Source of the DNA: Struthidea cinerea
Lineage: Eukaryota > Chordata > Aves > Passeriformes > Corcoracidae
Reading direction: 5' to 3'
DNA length: 64,000 bases
Assembly: GCA_013397865.1 (NCBI GenBank)
Contig: VZTI01003647.1
Span: 339,852-403,851 of the forward strand
Below, in pieces: positions 44,291 to 53,820 of this stretch (positions within the stretch are counted from its first letter, which is position 1; every line of letters starts with the position of its first letter). The position numbers were made by a program, and so were the translations under genes. The notes beneath the pieces are model-generated. The model ran no database searches. It worked only from the letters and a program-made list of their open reading frames with translations, and had not been told where the DNA came from.

Positions 44291-45399
44291 AGAAGTGTAA
44301 ATTATTGGAAAATGTGGTCGTAAAATCTGCACCAAATCAGGGAAGTGCCCCACGGGGAGGAAGATCATTAGGAAGAATGTGGAGATTCTGGGCACCTTTC
44401 CAACAAGGAACAGGAGAGCATCTGGGCCAGGCAGTCTGGCCAAGAGCTGGATGTCAACAGGAGAAAGGGAAGCAGGATTAGCAACACCAGTGAGTTCACA
44501 GGCAAACGCGTGGCCCTCTAAACCGCATCCTACAATTCATTGTGCCATGAGGCACGCGCCACACACCTGGAAGAGCTGCAGGGCCCCAACAGAGCTGCTG
44601 AGGTCTCGCAGCATCAGCCCTGGGGTCATCAGGACCAACCCTTGGGGCTTTGCAGTGGGGATCCAGGGGTTTGAAGGGCCATCCCGTGCTCTCCTGATGT
44701 CTTCAGTAAGTTTGGGGGAAATATCCATGTTTGCCATGGACAACCCCCCGGTTTGGCAGGTGTGTGAACGAGGTAAATGTGTGGGCAGGAAGAGGTGTAA
44801 TTTTATTGTTTATTTTTCCTGAAGAATAGATATGATTAAAGTTGAGATGACATGAGAGAGCGAGCAGACAGCAAAAACCATGTGACTTTGAGGTCTGAGC
44901 ACTGGGAGAAGAAGCCAGGTTTCCCTGGAGAATGACAACGAGGAGGAAAAGTCAGAGTACCAAGATGGAAGCAATCAGTGCTACGTATTTTAAACTATGA
45001 GGGAAAGCAATAAACTCTTCCTTTTGGCTGCTTCTCCAAGCAAGCCACTTTGGATGGAGGGTTTCCCCTGTAATGAAAATTATATGATCTCGTCTTGGAG
45101 GCTGGAGCGATGTAATCACCATGTAGGGACTGTTCTAATGTCTTTCATGGGTCATTGAAAAACTGCCTGGCAAATTGGATCATGGGCTACAGGGAACACT
45201 CCTGCTACAGCAGGAAAATGATCTGGATATAACAAGTGACCAAAGGGTTTTGAAAAATCCCACCATATGTAGTAATAGCTTCTGGTTTCAGCCATAAAAA
45301 TATACCTTTTATTTTCCCTCTCTTATTTTTTGTTGTCTTTCAATACAGCCTTTCCTTCTCATTCAATAACCCTTCTTATACCTTCATTCTCCCTCTATA
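44291..45399. other. Unique sequence, no gene recognised
   Basis: Average GC until about 44800, then AT-rich. Short open frames occur on both strands with no paired splice sites. No repeat was recognised. Confidence 0.4.
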
Positions 45400-45760
45400 T
45401 TAAGACCTGACAATCCATTAAGGCAAATCCTATATTTTGAATTGCATCTAAATTGATAGTGGAACATGGACTGCCTGCCTCGAAACCACTTCCATTCTCT
45501 TCTGCTGGAGATTAGATGGATTTTCTTTCCGAAAACAAATGAAAATTTTGATTATATGTGTCATTCAAGCTGCAATTCCATCTTATTAAATGGTTCCAGG
45601 CAGTTGGTGCTGGGAACATTGTAATAAGGACTCCAACATCCGAGACTGTTTGGCTGAATCCGTTGGCCAATTCCACGCTCTTTATCAGGAAATTCTGGCT
45701 GTGGCAAAGTGTGCAAACTGAAAACCACACGACACAACGAAAATAAGTGGTTTATTATGT
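45400..45760. promoter_or_regulatory. Possible conserved non-coding element
   Basis: A unique block with TGACAATCCATTAAGG, AATTGCATCTAAATTGATAG, GATTAGATGG, TTTGATTATATG, a CCGTTGGCCAATTCC stretch and retained CpGs near 45640-45680 and 45728. It is non-repetitive, and the frames are short on both strands. Appearance-based prediction. Confidence 0.25.
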
Positions 45761-46701
45761 GACCAATATTTCAAGTGGTGTGGGATGGCAGCTGTTCTTT
45801 TCTGCATGTTTCAACGCCTTAAGGAGGAACATCCTTGCACCTCTTGTTTTCAGTGTACACCTTGGTGTTACAGCACCATTCATCTTCCCTCTCTAACATC
45901 CCAGATATCCTGAAGTCACTGACAAAGGAAAGCAGACATGAAATAAATGCTGCCTTAGACTAAAAGATAGCATTTCAATTGTGCACTAATCTTTTTCTCT
46001 TTTCCCCAAACAGGTGCCATTTGTCAGCCATATCCAAGGAGGAATGGGGGCTTTGCAGTCTTCATTTCTAGGCATCGAGACCTTGAGAGGGATCCAGCAT
46101 CCTGGGAAGGTCCTGGCTCTACACAGCACCAAAGGAAGGCTCCCTCTGATCCCAGGTGGACTTTTCTTAGATCTGCTTTTCTCCATGGAGGGTCCACAGC
46201 CTGGAACAATGTCCTGAGGAAAATACTTCCATCTCTGTATTTAAAATAGCACCAGTCAGGCTTGTTTTAATTCACACATACATCTCTAATCAATTCCCAA
46301 ATCACCAAGGAACCGTCTGGGGTGTGCATTATAGAGTCCCTGCTCTACGAAGGTTACCGTATGGAGGAGAGCAGGATTCCTGGAGGGAAAGCAAACAGGC
46401 AGCACAGAATCACTGCTGGTTTGTGGAGGTCAGATTAAAATAAAAGAATACAGATTGCATGAGTTTGCATGGGCCACCCCTGCCTTTTAGTTAGTTCATC
46501 CAAATGGAAGGGAGGCAGGATGTTTTCTTCTTGTCATGTTTCTTTTTTGTCCAGGTCTGATCTGTAATGAATGCAAAATTCAACCTCTGCTCCCGAAAGC
46601 TGCAAACAGCCGAGCACAAAGGGGGTGTGCACCACCCCATCGTGGGGCAGTGGCTGAGTGAAGGGGTCTGGAGACACCAACAGCACAAAATCCTCAACAG
46701 C
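45761..46701. other. Unique sequence containing a possible terminal exon (46014 on)
   Basis: TTCTCTTTTCCCCAAACAG ends at 46013, an excellent acceptor. The following sequence is open in phase 0 for 67 codons to TGA 46215-46217. A moderate CCCAG/GTGGAC donor-like site lies at 46156/46157, and an AATAAA hexamer lies at about 46439-46444. A terminal exon of a non-coding or unrecognised transcript is possible. The predicted residues match nothing I know. Confidence 0.2.
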
Positions 46702-46811
46702 AGCAGCCTGGTCTAGTGGAAGGTGTCCTTGCATACATCAGGGAGTTCGGAACCAGGTGGCCTTTAAGGTCACTTCTAACCCAAACTATTCTGTTCTTCT
46801 ATGATTCTATA
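46702..46811 (+). mobile_element. CR1 LINE, 3' terminal fragment
   Basis: About 110 bp in forward orientation: 'AGCAGCCTGGTCTAGTGGAA', 'GGTGTCCTTGCATACATCAG', 'TTTAAGGTCACTTCTAACCC' and a clear ATTCTGTTCTTCTATGATTC tail. It ends where the T-rich tract begins. Confidence 0.94.
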
Positions 46812-46814
46812 CTG

Positions 46815-46857
46815 TCTTTTTTCTTTTTCTTTCTTTTTTTCTTTTTTTTTTTTTTTA
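46815..46857 (+). repeat. T/C-rich low-complexity tract
   Basis: T runs broken by single C, then about 16 straight T. It lies between a forward CR1 3' end and a reverse-oriented SINE. It probably grew from retroposon tail sequence, though this is inferred. Confidence 0.88.
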
Positions 46858-46885
46858 ATCCACTTGAAACGTATAGTCTTTATTT

Positions 46886-46994
46886 CCAGATCTCAGAACA
46901 TCCAGAGTTGGAAGGTACCCACAAGGATCATCAAGCCCAGCTCTCAACCTTGGTGTTTTTAGCACCACACTCTATCCAACTGAGCTAATCTCGG
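46886..46994 (-). mobile_element. TguSINE1-like tRNA-Ile-derived SINE
   Basis: On minus, the 5' half (about 46994 down to 46950) reads TTAGCTCAGTTGGATAGAGT, then GTGGTGCTAAAAACACCAAG. That is a decayed tRNA-Ile head containing the D-arm (box A) region and the anticodon arm. The sequence then switches at about 46947 to a CR1-like 3' tail (CTTGATGATCCTTGTGGGTA, CCTTCCAACTCTGG). This composite, tRNA-Ile head on a CR1 tail, is the structure of TguSINE1, reported from passerine birds. It would have been transcribed by RNA polymerase III and mobilised by CR1. Box B is largely gone, so the copy is inactive. Confidence 0.88.
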
Positions 46995-47334
46995 GTAGCT
47001 CCTGCCTAGAACCTGCACAACACCTTCCAGGTTAAAACAAAGGGATTTTTTTTCCCCCCCACCAGCTCTGCCTCCCCCAAAAACCCCTTCACAGAAGTAG
47101 CTCTCTCCCAGCAGCGTCAGAACAGGCTGGACAGCATCAGCTGGTGGTGACACAAAGGCGCCCGATGCAGAAAGGGGCTTAGAAATACCCACCTTGCCAC
47201 TCACCCCTCTCTCTGTTCCAGGCAAAGAATGATTTTTAGGAGCCTTTCATGTGGTTTGAGTAAAATCCCGTGAAGAGGCCACCAGAGGGGGCAGCTGCCA
47301 CTGCCGCACAGCCCCGGCGAGCCGGTGCCAGCGC
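46995..47334. other. Unique sequence; GC-rich 3' part with CTCF-like motif
   Basis: Positions 47270-47345 carry about seven CpGs in 80 bp. GGCCACCAGAGGGGGCAGC at 47277-47295 matches the CTCF consensus except for G in place of a strongly preferred C. GGCAGCTGCC at 47290-47299 is a perfect 10-bp palindrome. No gene was recognised. Confidence 0.3.
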
Positions 47335-47620
47335 GGCACACATTGCTGCTATTATTTATAGCTCTCTACCTATACTTATGTGAGTGGGGCTAATTAGTAG
47401 ATGGAATTAGCCTACTGCTCTCGGCAGCATAATTGTAAACAATCTCCCAACGTTTCACTCACTGAGTAATGAGTTTCTCCTGGAAATACAAAAGATGAAC
47501 TAATGATAATCTGGCAGTTTACAGCAAGAGGACAAACATTAATTATATGGGATTACAATGTGATCCTCCAATTTAAGTCAGTTTGGCATTTCTAGGCAGA
47601 GTTGGATCTTAAGTGTTCTG
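47335..47620. promoter_or_regulatory. Possible conserved non-coding element
   Basis: Non-repetitive AT-rich block just right of the CpG/CTCF-like patch: GGGGCTAATTAGTAGATGG, AATTAGCC, CATAATTGTAAACAATC, CTAATGATAATC and ACATTAATTATATGGG. Homeodomain (TAATTA) and forkhead/SOX-like (GTAAACAAT) cores are closely packed, and stops fall in all frames. This is the most enhancer-like stretch in the window by eye. Confidence 0.32.
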
Positions 47621-47890
47621 TGGACACGTGCCTGAAGCATTTTATGTTCCTCTTTTTTCTTTTTTTTTCCTATTCCAAGCTGCCTTTTAGCTTTATCTTT
47701 TATCCACAGATCTAACCACCATCAGCTACTTTGAGGCAGAGCTGCTAGGCAGATTTTTTTCATAAGACAGTGGTATAATTGTGCATGAAAAATATGTACA
47801 GTATTAAGCTTAATTTTCATTGAAAGATGACCATGCCAGCAGGCCGGATGACTGCATGTCCAGGGATGTAGCTCAGCTTTGATTGCATTT
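47621..47890. other. AT-rich unique sequence, nothing definite
   Basis: T-rich patch at 47651-47668. The AT-rich stretch 47755-47830 (ATAATTGTGCATG, TATTAAGCTTAATTTTC) may belong to the preceding element. No gene. Confidence 0.35.
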
Positions 47891-47937
47891 ATCGTGGAAT
47901 CATTTAGGTTGCAAAAGACCTTTAAGATGATTGATAA
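47891..47937 (-). mobile_element. CR1 LINE, minimal 3' terminal fragment, reverse
   Basis: Plus-strand ATCGTGGAATCATTTAGGTT is followed by GCAAAAGACCTTTAAGATGA. It matches the reverse complement of a CR1 3' end ('..GATCTTTAAGGTC..TTCCAACC..ATGATTC'). Only about 47 bp, an old copy. Confidence 0.75.
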
Positions 47938-48149
47938 GCTGTAGGCTTAAACACGGGATGTGGGATTTATTAAGGTCAGAGCTGGAAGAGTGGTGCAAAT
48001 AATGCTGGGATTATAAAATATTCACTGAATAAGGTCATGCCAGCAAACTGGGCTGTATATCTGTGTTTGTCAAGGGACTCCACTGACTGCTGATGGCCCC
48101 CGAGAGATTCCTTTGAGCTAAGGTGCAAATCCTGGATTTTTCAAATTTC
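47938..48149. other. Unique sequence between two CR1 fragments
   Basis: No repeat or exon is recognisable in these roughly 210 bp. It could contain further CR1 sequence too decayed to see by eye. Confidence 0.35.
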
Positions 48150-48352
48150 AGTCCTGTTCCACCCCCTGCCATGGGCAGGGACACCTTCCACTATCCCAGG
48201 CTGCTCCAAGCCCCGTCCAGCCTGGCCTTGGACACTGCCAGGGATCCAGGGGCAGCCACAGCTTCTGTGCCAGGGCCTCAGCACCTCACAGGGAAGCATT
48301 TCTTTGTAACGTTTAATCTGATTTTCCTAACGTTCACATTCACAGCTGTTCC
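48150..48352 (-). mobile_element. CR1 LINE, 3' fragment, reverse orientation
   Basis: Plus strand shows 'CACCCCCTGCCATGGGCAGG', 'GACACCTTCCACTATCCCAG', 'CCAGCCTGGCCTTGGACACT' and 'GCAGCCACAGCTTCTGTGCC', then a weaker but collinear stretch (CATTTCTTTGTAACGTTTAATCTG) to about 48352. The extreme 3' tail is missing. Orientation is minus, and no coding capacity remains. Confidence 0.95.
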
Positions 48353-51300
48353 CTGAAAATATTTTGACCTTTATCTTCCCTTTTGTAGCAGGTGAACCAA
48401 AACAGCTCTGGGTGTGTCACAGCACTCACAACATCTGCCAGCTGTGAACTGCCATAGAATGAGTGCCAAAGGGGGCCGTGACTCCCTTTGGGGCCACACG
48501 GATCCATACCCAGCACCTGCCGTGCCTTACAAGGCTTCTTCCGTCTCCACAGAGGAATAATGCTATTAGCTTCCCCTTCCCGTGCCTTTTCAATCAGCGG
48601 AAACATCTCTTCCCTCAGCACACCTAATTAAGTGTCAGGAGTTGATCTTTGGGCTGAAATTCGCACCTGAATGTGGGAACAAGTTTTACAGAGAGATTTT
48701 TGTCACTTATTGGCAAGTCAAATACAAACATCCAAGGGGGCTGGCTCAGCTGGAGGTTATCTCATCTGTAGTTTCTTTAGTTGTTTTTCTTTTAATGTAA
48801 TAACTAAGTATTGAATTTGTTTTCCACTCTGGACTCAACCACATTCCTCCTTTTAGATGAATCATTTCATACCCCTTAAAATTGCTGATAAAACCAATCT
48901 TCAGTTTTATTTCTTTCTGGCCATCTCCATCCACTGTTCAGCACTTCCTCGTGCAGGGTTGTTGCTGTCACTGAGCCCCAAGCACATCTCACTGCAAACT
49001 CCTTGTGATTCTGCCACACTCGAAGAATTTGGGATGAAATATTTCATAGCAGGTTCCTGCCCCCAACTGACTTGGTTAGGAAAGAGTTCAGGCAAGAGGA
49101 TTTTGATTTTCCAAGAAAGAGAATAAAGAGAAATGTTGTTTTACTCACCCTAACAGAAAAAACCTCCAGCAGTCTCCCCTTTTAGAAGGTGCTCCTTGCT
49201 TTCAAGTTGGGATTTGAAACCCCTATTGGGGATTTTCCTGCCTTGAAACTACATCAAGCATGTCCCTTTGTGCATTTGGAAAAATGCAGTGCATGGAAAA
49301 TGAAGATTTGCAAGGTCTTTGTTGCTGAAAACGCCGAGGTCTTGTTTCATTTGCACCGGAGGTGCTCATGTGTGGGATGAGATCCCTGCTGTGGCTGGGG
49401 GTGTGAGATGCTGTGAACCTGAGGAACCCACAGGCATGGAGGGCAATGAGCTTTCCCAGCATTCAGGGCCTCTTGGTGATGCTCAGGCCAGGGGACATGA
49501 GGAGTTAAGAGTTCTCTTTTGGATCAGAAAATGCCTGGACTTCTGTGATGGTCATGGTCAGACTGGGTTGGGATAAGGGCTGTGGGGATGTGACCAAGTT
49601 CAGAGCTTGGTGACGAGGAGGAATAAAACCCACACAAACCCCCAGGGTCCTGCATTTTCTGTTGTCTCCTGCCTTCTTCCTTTTGCATTTCCTTTCATCC
49701 TGAGAGCACCACAAGACAAGGAATCCTTAATAACCAAATAGATTGACTCTAACCTGTATTTTAATGAGGACAGTCCAACCTCAGAAGCGGAGCTGTCAGT
49801 TCCTCATTTTATTTCTTTAATTGTGTTTACTTGGAATTAGAGAGCCAAATTCTCTACTGGCAGAAGCTATTGTCACTAGAAGGGATTTTGGCTATCAAAT
49901 TCATGTTTGTTTTAGTGTTGTGTATTATTTATTAGCTTATAAAGCACCATTAGCAAATGCCACTGCACAGCGATGGATCCCCATTAATTTTGCATTAATG
50001 CACATCCCATCAAATATATTCTAGAGCGTGGCACTGGCGTTTCTGGCCTGGTTTGCCTCAGACACCCACTGCTCCTGTCCTTGGGTGTGTCAGGTGAGGT
50101 GGGGTTAATGGTACCTCCATGCTGTGAGAACAGGTCCATCCACAGCTCTACAGCAGCACTCAGCCATCTTCCAGAGGGAGCAGGGTGTGAAAATGGGATT
50201 TAAATCTGGATGGACTTGTGTGATAGCCCTTAGTGTTCTGAATTTGTAAGGGAGGACAACATAACCTACGGATATTTATTTATGCTCAATATCAAAGCAG
50301 GGCTGGCAGAGGTAGAGCACACACGGTTAGGAAGGAAGCTTGGACAACTTGGAGAGGGATCCCAGACTAGGGCACCACTCGTGTTGCATGATGGATGTTG
50401 CAGTCCTGCCTCTCTCAGGTTTGACCCCTTTTTTCAGGTGTCTGGGCAGTTCAGGGTTTCTTTCCAGAGCTCTCCACGGAAAATAAAGTTAAAACTCCTG
50501 AACAGATCAGAATTTAAAGTTTATTTAATTTGTCTCCAGCCAAGAGGACTGGAGAGAGAGTCCCAGCTGGGTGAGTTCCCTGGAGCACCACAAAGGTGTA
50601 ACACGGCTGGGGGAGTGCAGTGGTCAGTCAGAGCAGAGGAAATTCAGAACAAACAGCCGTGGCTGGGTAACAAATGGGCATGGTGTGTTCACTGACATTT
50701 GTGAGCCGAGTGGAGTCTCAGCTGGCTGAATGCTTATGGCTTGTCTGCATGCCTAAAGGAAAATAAGTATTTATTTCGCTTTCTTTATGGTCAGAATCTA
50801 CTAAGAACCATTTTCTGGCTGCTGTTAGCTGTGTGCTGTGGTGTTTGTATCAGGAAAATAATGAGACACTATTTCACACCCTGGAAATACAGCATGAAAT
50901 CCTGGCCCTCCGGAGCACTGCGCAAAGATTCCATTAACCCTTGAGGCGCCAGGATTTCATTCTCAAACCCTTCACTGAATGCCTCATCTTTACTGACCCT
51001 GGAAAGCGTTCTAAAAATGATATGTTTCTGAGCCAGGGAGCCCAAATGATTTTTTCACTCCTACTTGGAGGAGAGGAGCCAGGGTTTGTTCCAGTAATTT
51101 CTGAGCTGGGCCACATGACATGCTGGGCAGTACCAGCTTTGGGGGGTGGTCCTATGGCCCCAGAGTTCAGTCCCAGATCTCTCTGACTGGGGCTGCAATG
51201 GGCTGGTCCCACTCAGAGCCTTTCACTGCTGGGAATGTCGGAGCCTTGAGCTGCACCCTGCAATCCCCCACTGTCTCCTTTTGGTTTTGTCTCTCCTGGT

Positions 51301-53793
51301 TCAGTAAATGCCTTTAAAGGAGCCCTCCCCACTTGGAGTGCGGTGCTGCCTAGGCACAGACAGTGGGGCTATGGCCAGGATGGCCTGGGGATGGCCAGGG
51401 GTAGTATTTTTAAATAATCTGGCTGCTGGGAAACCAGGCACACTTTCTGAAGAGGGCTTGTGTGCCCCCAGCTCTGGCCAGGCAGAGCTCAGGGCTCCTG
51501 GCAAGCTTTACCTGAGTTATTTACTGTTCCCTCTCTCTGTTTGCTGCTGGTGCATCCACGACTCCAGGCATCCCTGATGTGTTGTTTCCACCTCTCCCTT
51601 TCTCCATCTCTACAAAACATCTCCCTTCAAACAGTGAAGTGGATCTCCCCAGGTGTGCAGGGACACCCAGCTCCTCCCATGCGTGCCCCACTACTTGGAG
51701 CCAGCCTGGACCTCCAAAGCTGCCCCCCTCACCCTGCTTCCTCCCTCCCTGTCCCCTCCTGTGCCACCTGCCCGTGTGCAATTGCCAGGAGCAGTGGGTG
51801 CCCAGTGGCACCGCTGGCAGGTGCTTGCACATCGGAGCAAGTGTTCCATGAAATCACAGAGCATCCTGGCAGATCACAGCCCATCTCCTCTCCTCCTGCT
51901 GGCGTCTTGCACTCACTTTACACCTCTCAGGCTGCCGCTGCTCTGCATCTCTCAGCTCCTGGGGTGTTCCCCTTCCCTCTCGTCTTTATGGGCTGTCACA
52001 TCCACCAGCATGAAACACTCGTGTCTCAGCAAAGGGGAGATTTTGGAAAGTCACTTTTCATCAAAGCACAGCTGCTGAGATGAATCTCTTATTTCTGTGG
52101 CCTCCTTGGACTCACCCCTTCCTCACATTCGCTCTACCTCTCACTGTCTCTTCCTAAAGTATCATTAACTTTCCAACTCCACACTTTCTGGAGCTGCCAC
52201 TGTTGTCTTAGTCCCACCAAGGCATATTTGTAGGGGGAGAGGGAGTGGGGGAGGAAGAAATATGTGAAGGAGACAAGCCCATTCTATAAAACCTGTCCCA
52301 GCTCTGGTTTGTTCATGAGGATGAGCACGGCCTGGGAAGGAGCCTTTGCTCGCATCAGCACCAGGCTGCTCTGAGATATACAGAGCACTTTGTTTTTGGA
52401 GCCATGTCTGCAGGCAGCATGATAATGGGAAGGGTCCTGATTGTGCAGGTATCCATCCAGGACGTGGAGAGAACAAGCTCAGGATAGATGAGCCGAGCCT
52501 GGAGTAGACTTGCAGTCAGATCCACTGTAGGCACAGATTTATACCAACTAAAGGCCCAGCCTGTGCAATCTGGTTGAACCTTAATTTCTGCTCAGATTCC
52601 ACTTTCCATTAGCACTCTGTGAGCATTTGCTTGACAGCAGAAATTTCTCACTCTCTTAGGAAAGGCAGTCACGTTTCAGGGAAGGCTTCTGCGTTCGGTT
52701 CAGCTCCACACCCGCCTGCACTCCCAGACAGGCACAGAGCTCTGCTTTGCATAATCACATTGGTTCTTAGCCATGGCAATATATTCACATCTTCAGACAC
52801 CTGGCAGTCAGACCCAGCTCTCTCCAGCAGCCTCCCTGCTAGAAAAGCAATTATATTTGTGCAATTGGTGGAGGGTTTGCAGGAAACTGCCGCCCAAAAG
52901 GGAGCTGAGCATTTTTTGGGGTAACCATTGCAAGGGGAGCATTGCACCCAAACTTGTTATCAAGCGGTCAAGAATAATTGTAAACTGCATCCAGCAAGGA
53001 AAAATAAACTTTAATTCATTAACGGGTGTGTTGACAGGCTTGGCTTCCACTTCGTGGTTGAGATACGTCAGCCTCTAGGGATGAAATTCTTTGACTGGCA
53101 AAAGGAGGCAGAACCTCTTTATCTGAACCAAAGCGTAAAAAATTTTTAAAAATCACAAAAGTAACCAGTTCCGACCTCTCCTGCCCAGTTTCTTTTCTGT
53201 ACAAACCAGGCTGCAGTAACACTCCCAAGCTCTCCCCACTTCTGCTCACTTGGGCTGAGCTGCTGATATTTGCATCTCCTGCCCACGGCATCTCTATTTA
53301 AAAAGTCCATCTCTAATGAAACAATCCCAAAATTTTAAATTTCATGTTAAAATTCATTGCTGCTGGATCCTGGGGGACCTCACTGAATTTTGGCACCATT
53401 CCCTGTGGCTGGCATCTGGCAGGGAGGAGGCAGGGAGGGCTGATCCCACCCCGGGCTGAGGAGATAAACCAGCCCCAGACCTCCTGGGGCTCCCCAAGGC
53501 CCTGAGACCCTGCCATGCAGGAGTCACACACGTGCTTTGCCTGTCTCTGTATTTTTAGTTAGATAAAAGAAAAAGCCCTGCCACATGACAGAGAGATGGA
53601 ACTGCCACAAAGCTGAGGAAACAGACTTTTGTGGGACAAATTAAGTAGAAAATGTGACTGTCTCCAGTTCAAAGTCTTTGTGGACACTGGAAGAAGGCAG
53701 TTTCACTTCTTTCATCCTGCGATCCAAGACCTTAAGTGACTTAAATGAGAATCTTAAGTTAAAAGAGGAGAAAATATTTTGCTGGTTTTTTCT
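48353..53793. other. Unique sequence, no gene recognised
   Basis: About 5.4 kb without repeats. Positions 49800-50030 are AT-rich and may be element-like. At 50438 a good acceptor (ACCCCTTTTTTCAG) begins a short open segment with no good donor. Positions 51460-52083 are open for 207 codons on plus, but they are a Cys/Pro/Ser-rich product of pyrimidine-rich sequence. Positions 52960-53040 are AT-rich. Nothing more definite was found. Confidence 0.4.
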
Positions 53794-53820
53794 TTGTTGT
53801 TGTTGTTGTTGTTGTTTTTT
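53794..53820 (+). repeat. (TTG)n trinucleotide microsatellite
   Basis: Seven or eight TTG units ending in a T run, perfect in the middle. The minus strand reads (CAA)n, so frames there run through Thr, Asn or Gln repeats. Confidence 0.92.

Noticed and set aside
46950..46994. Possible tRNA-Ile gene
   Set aside because: Only the 5' half of the tRNA is recognisable, box B and the acceptor stem partner are missing, and a CR1 tail follows, so it is a SINE head and not a tRNA gene.
51460..52083. 207-codon plus-strand open frame
   Set aside because: Pyrimidine-rich sequence lacking stops; Cys/Pro/Ser-rich product, overlapping open frames in other registers and no splice context.
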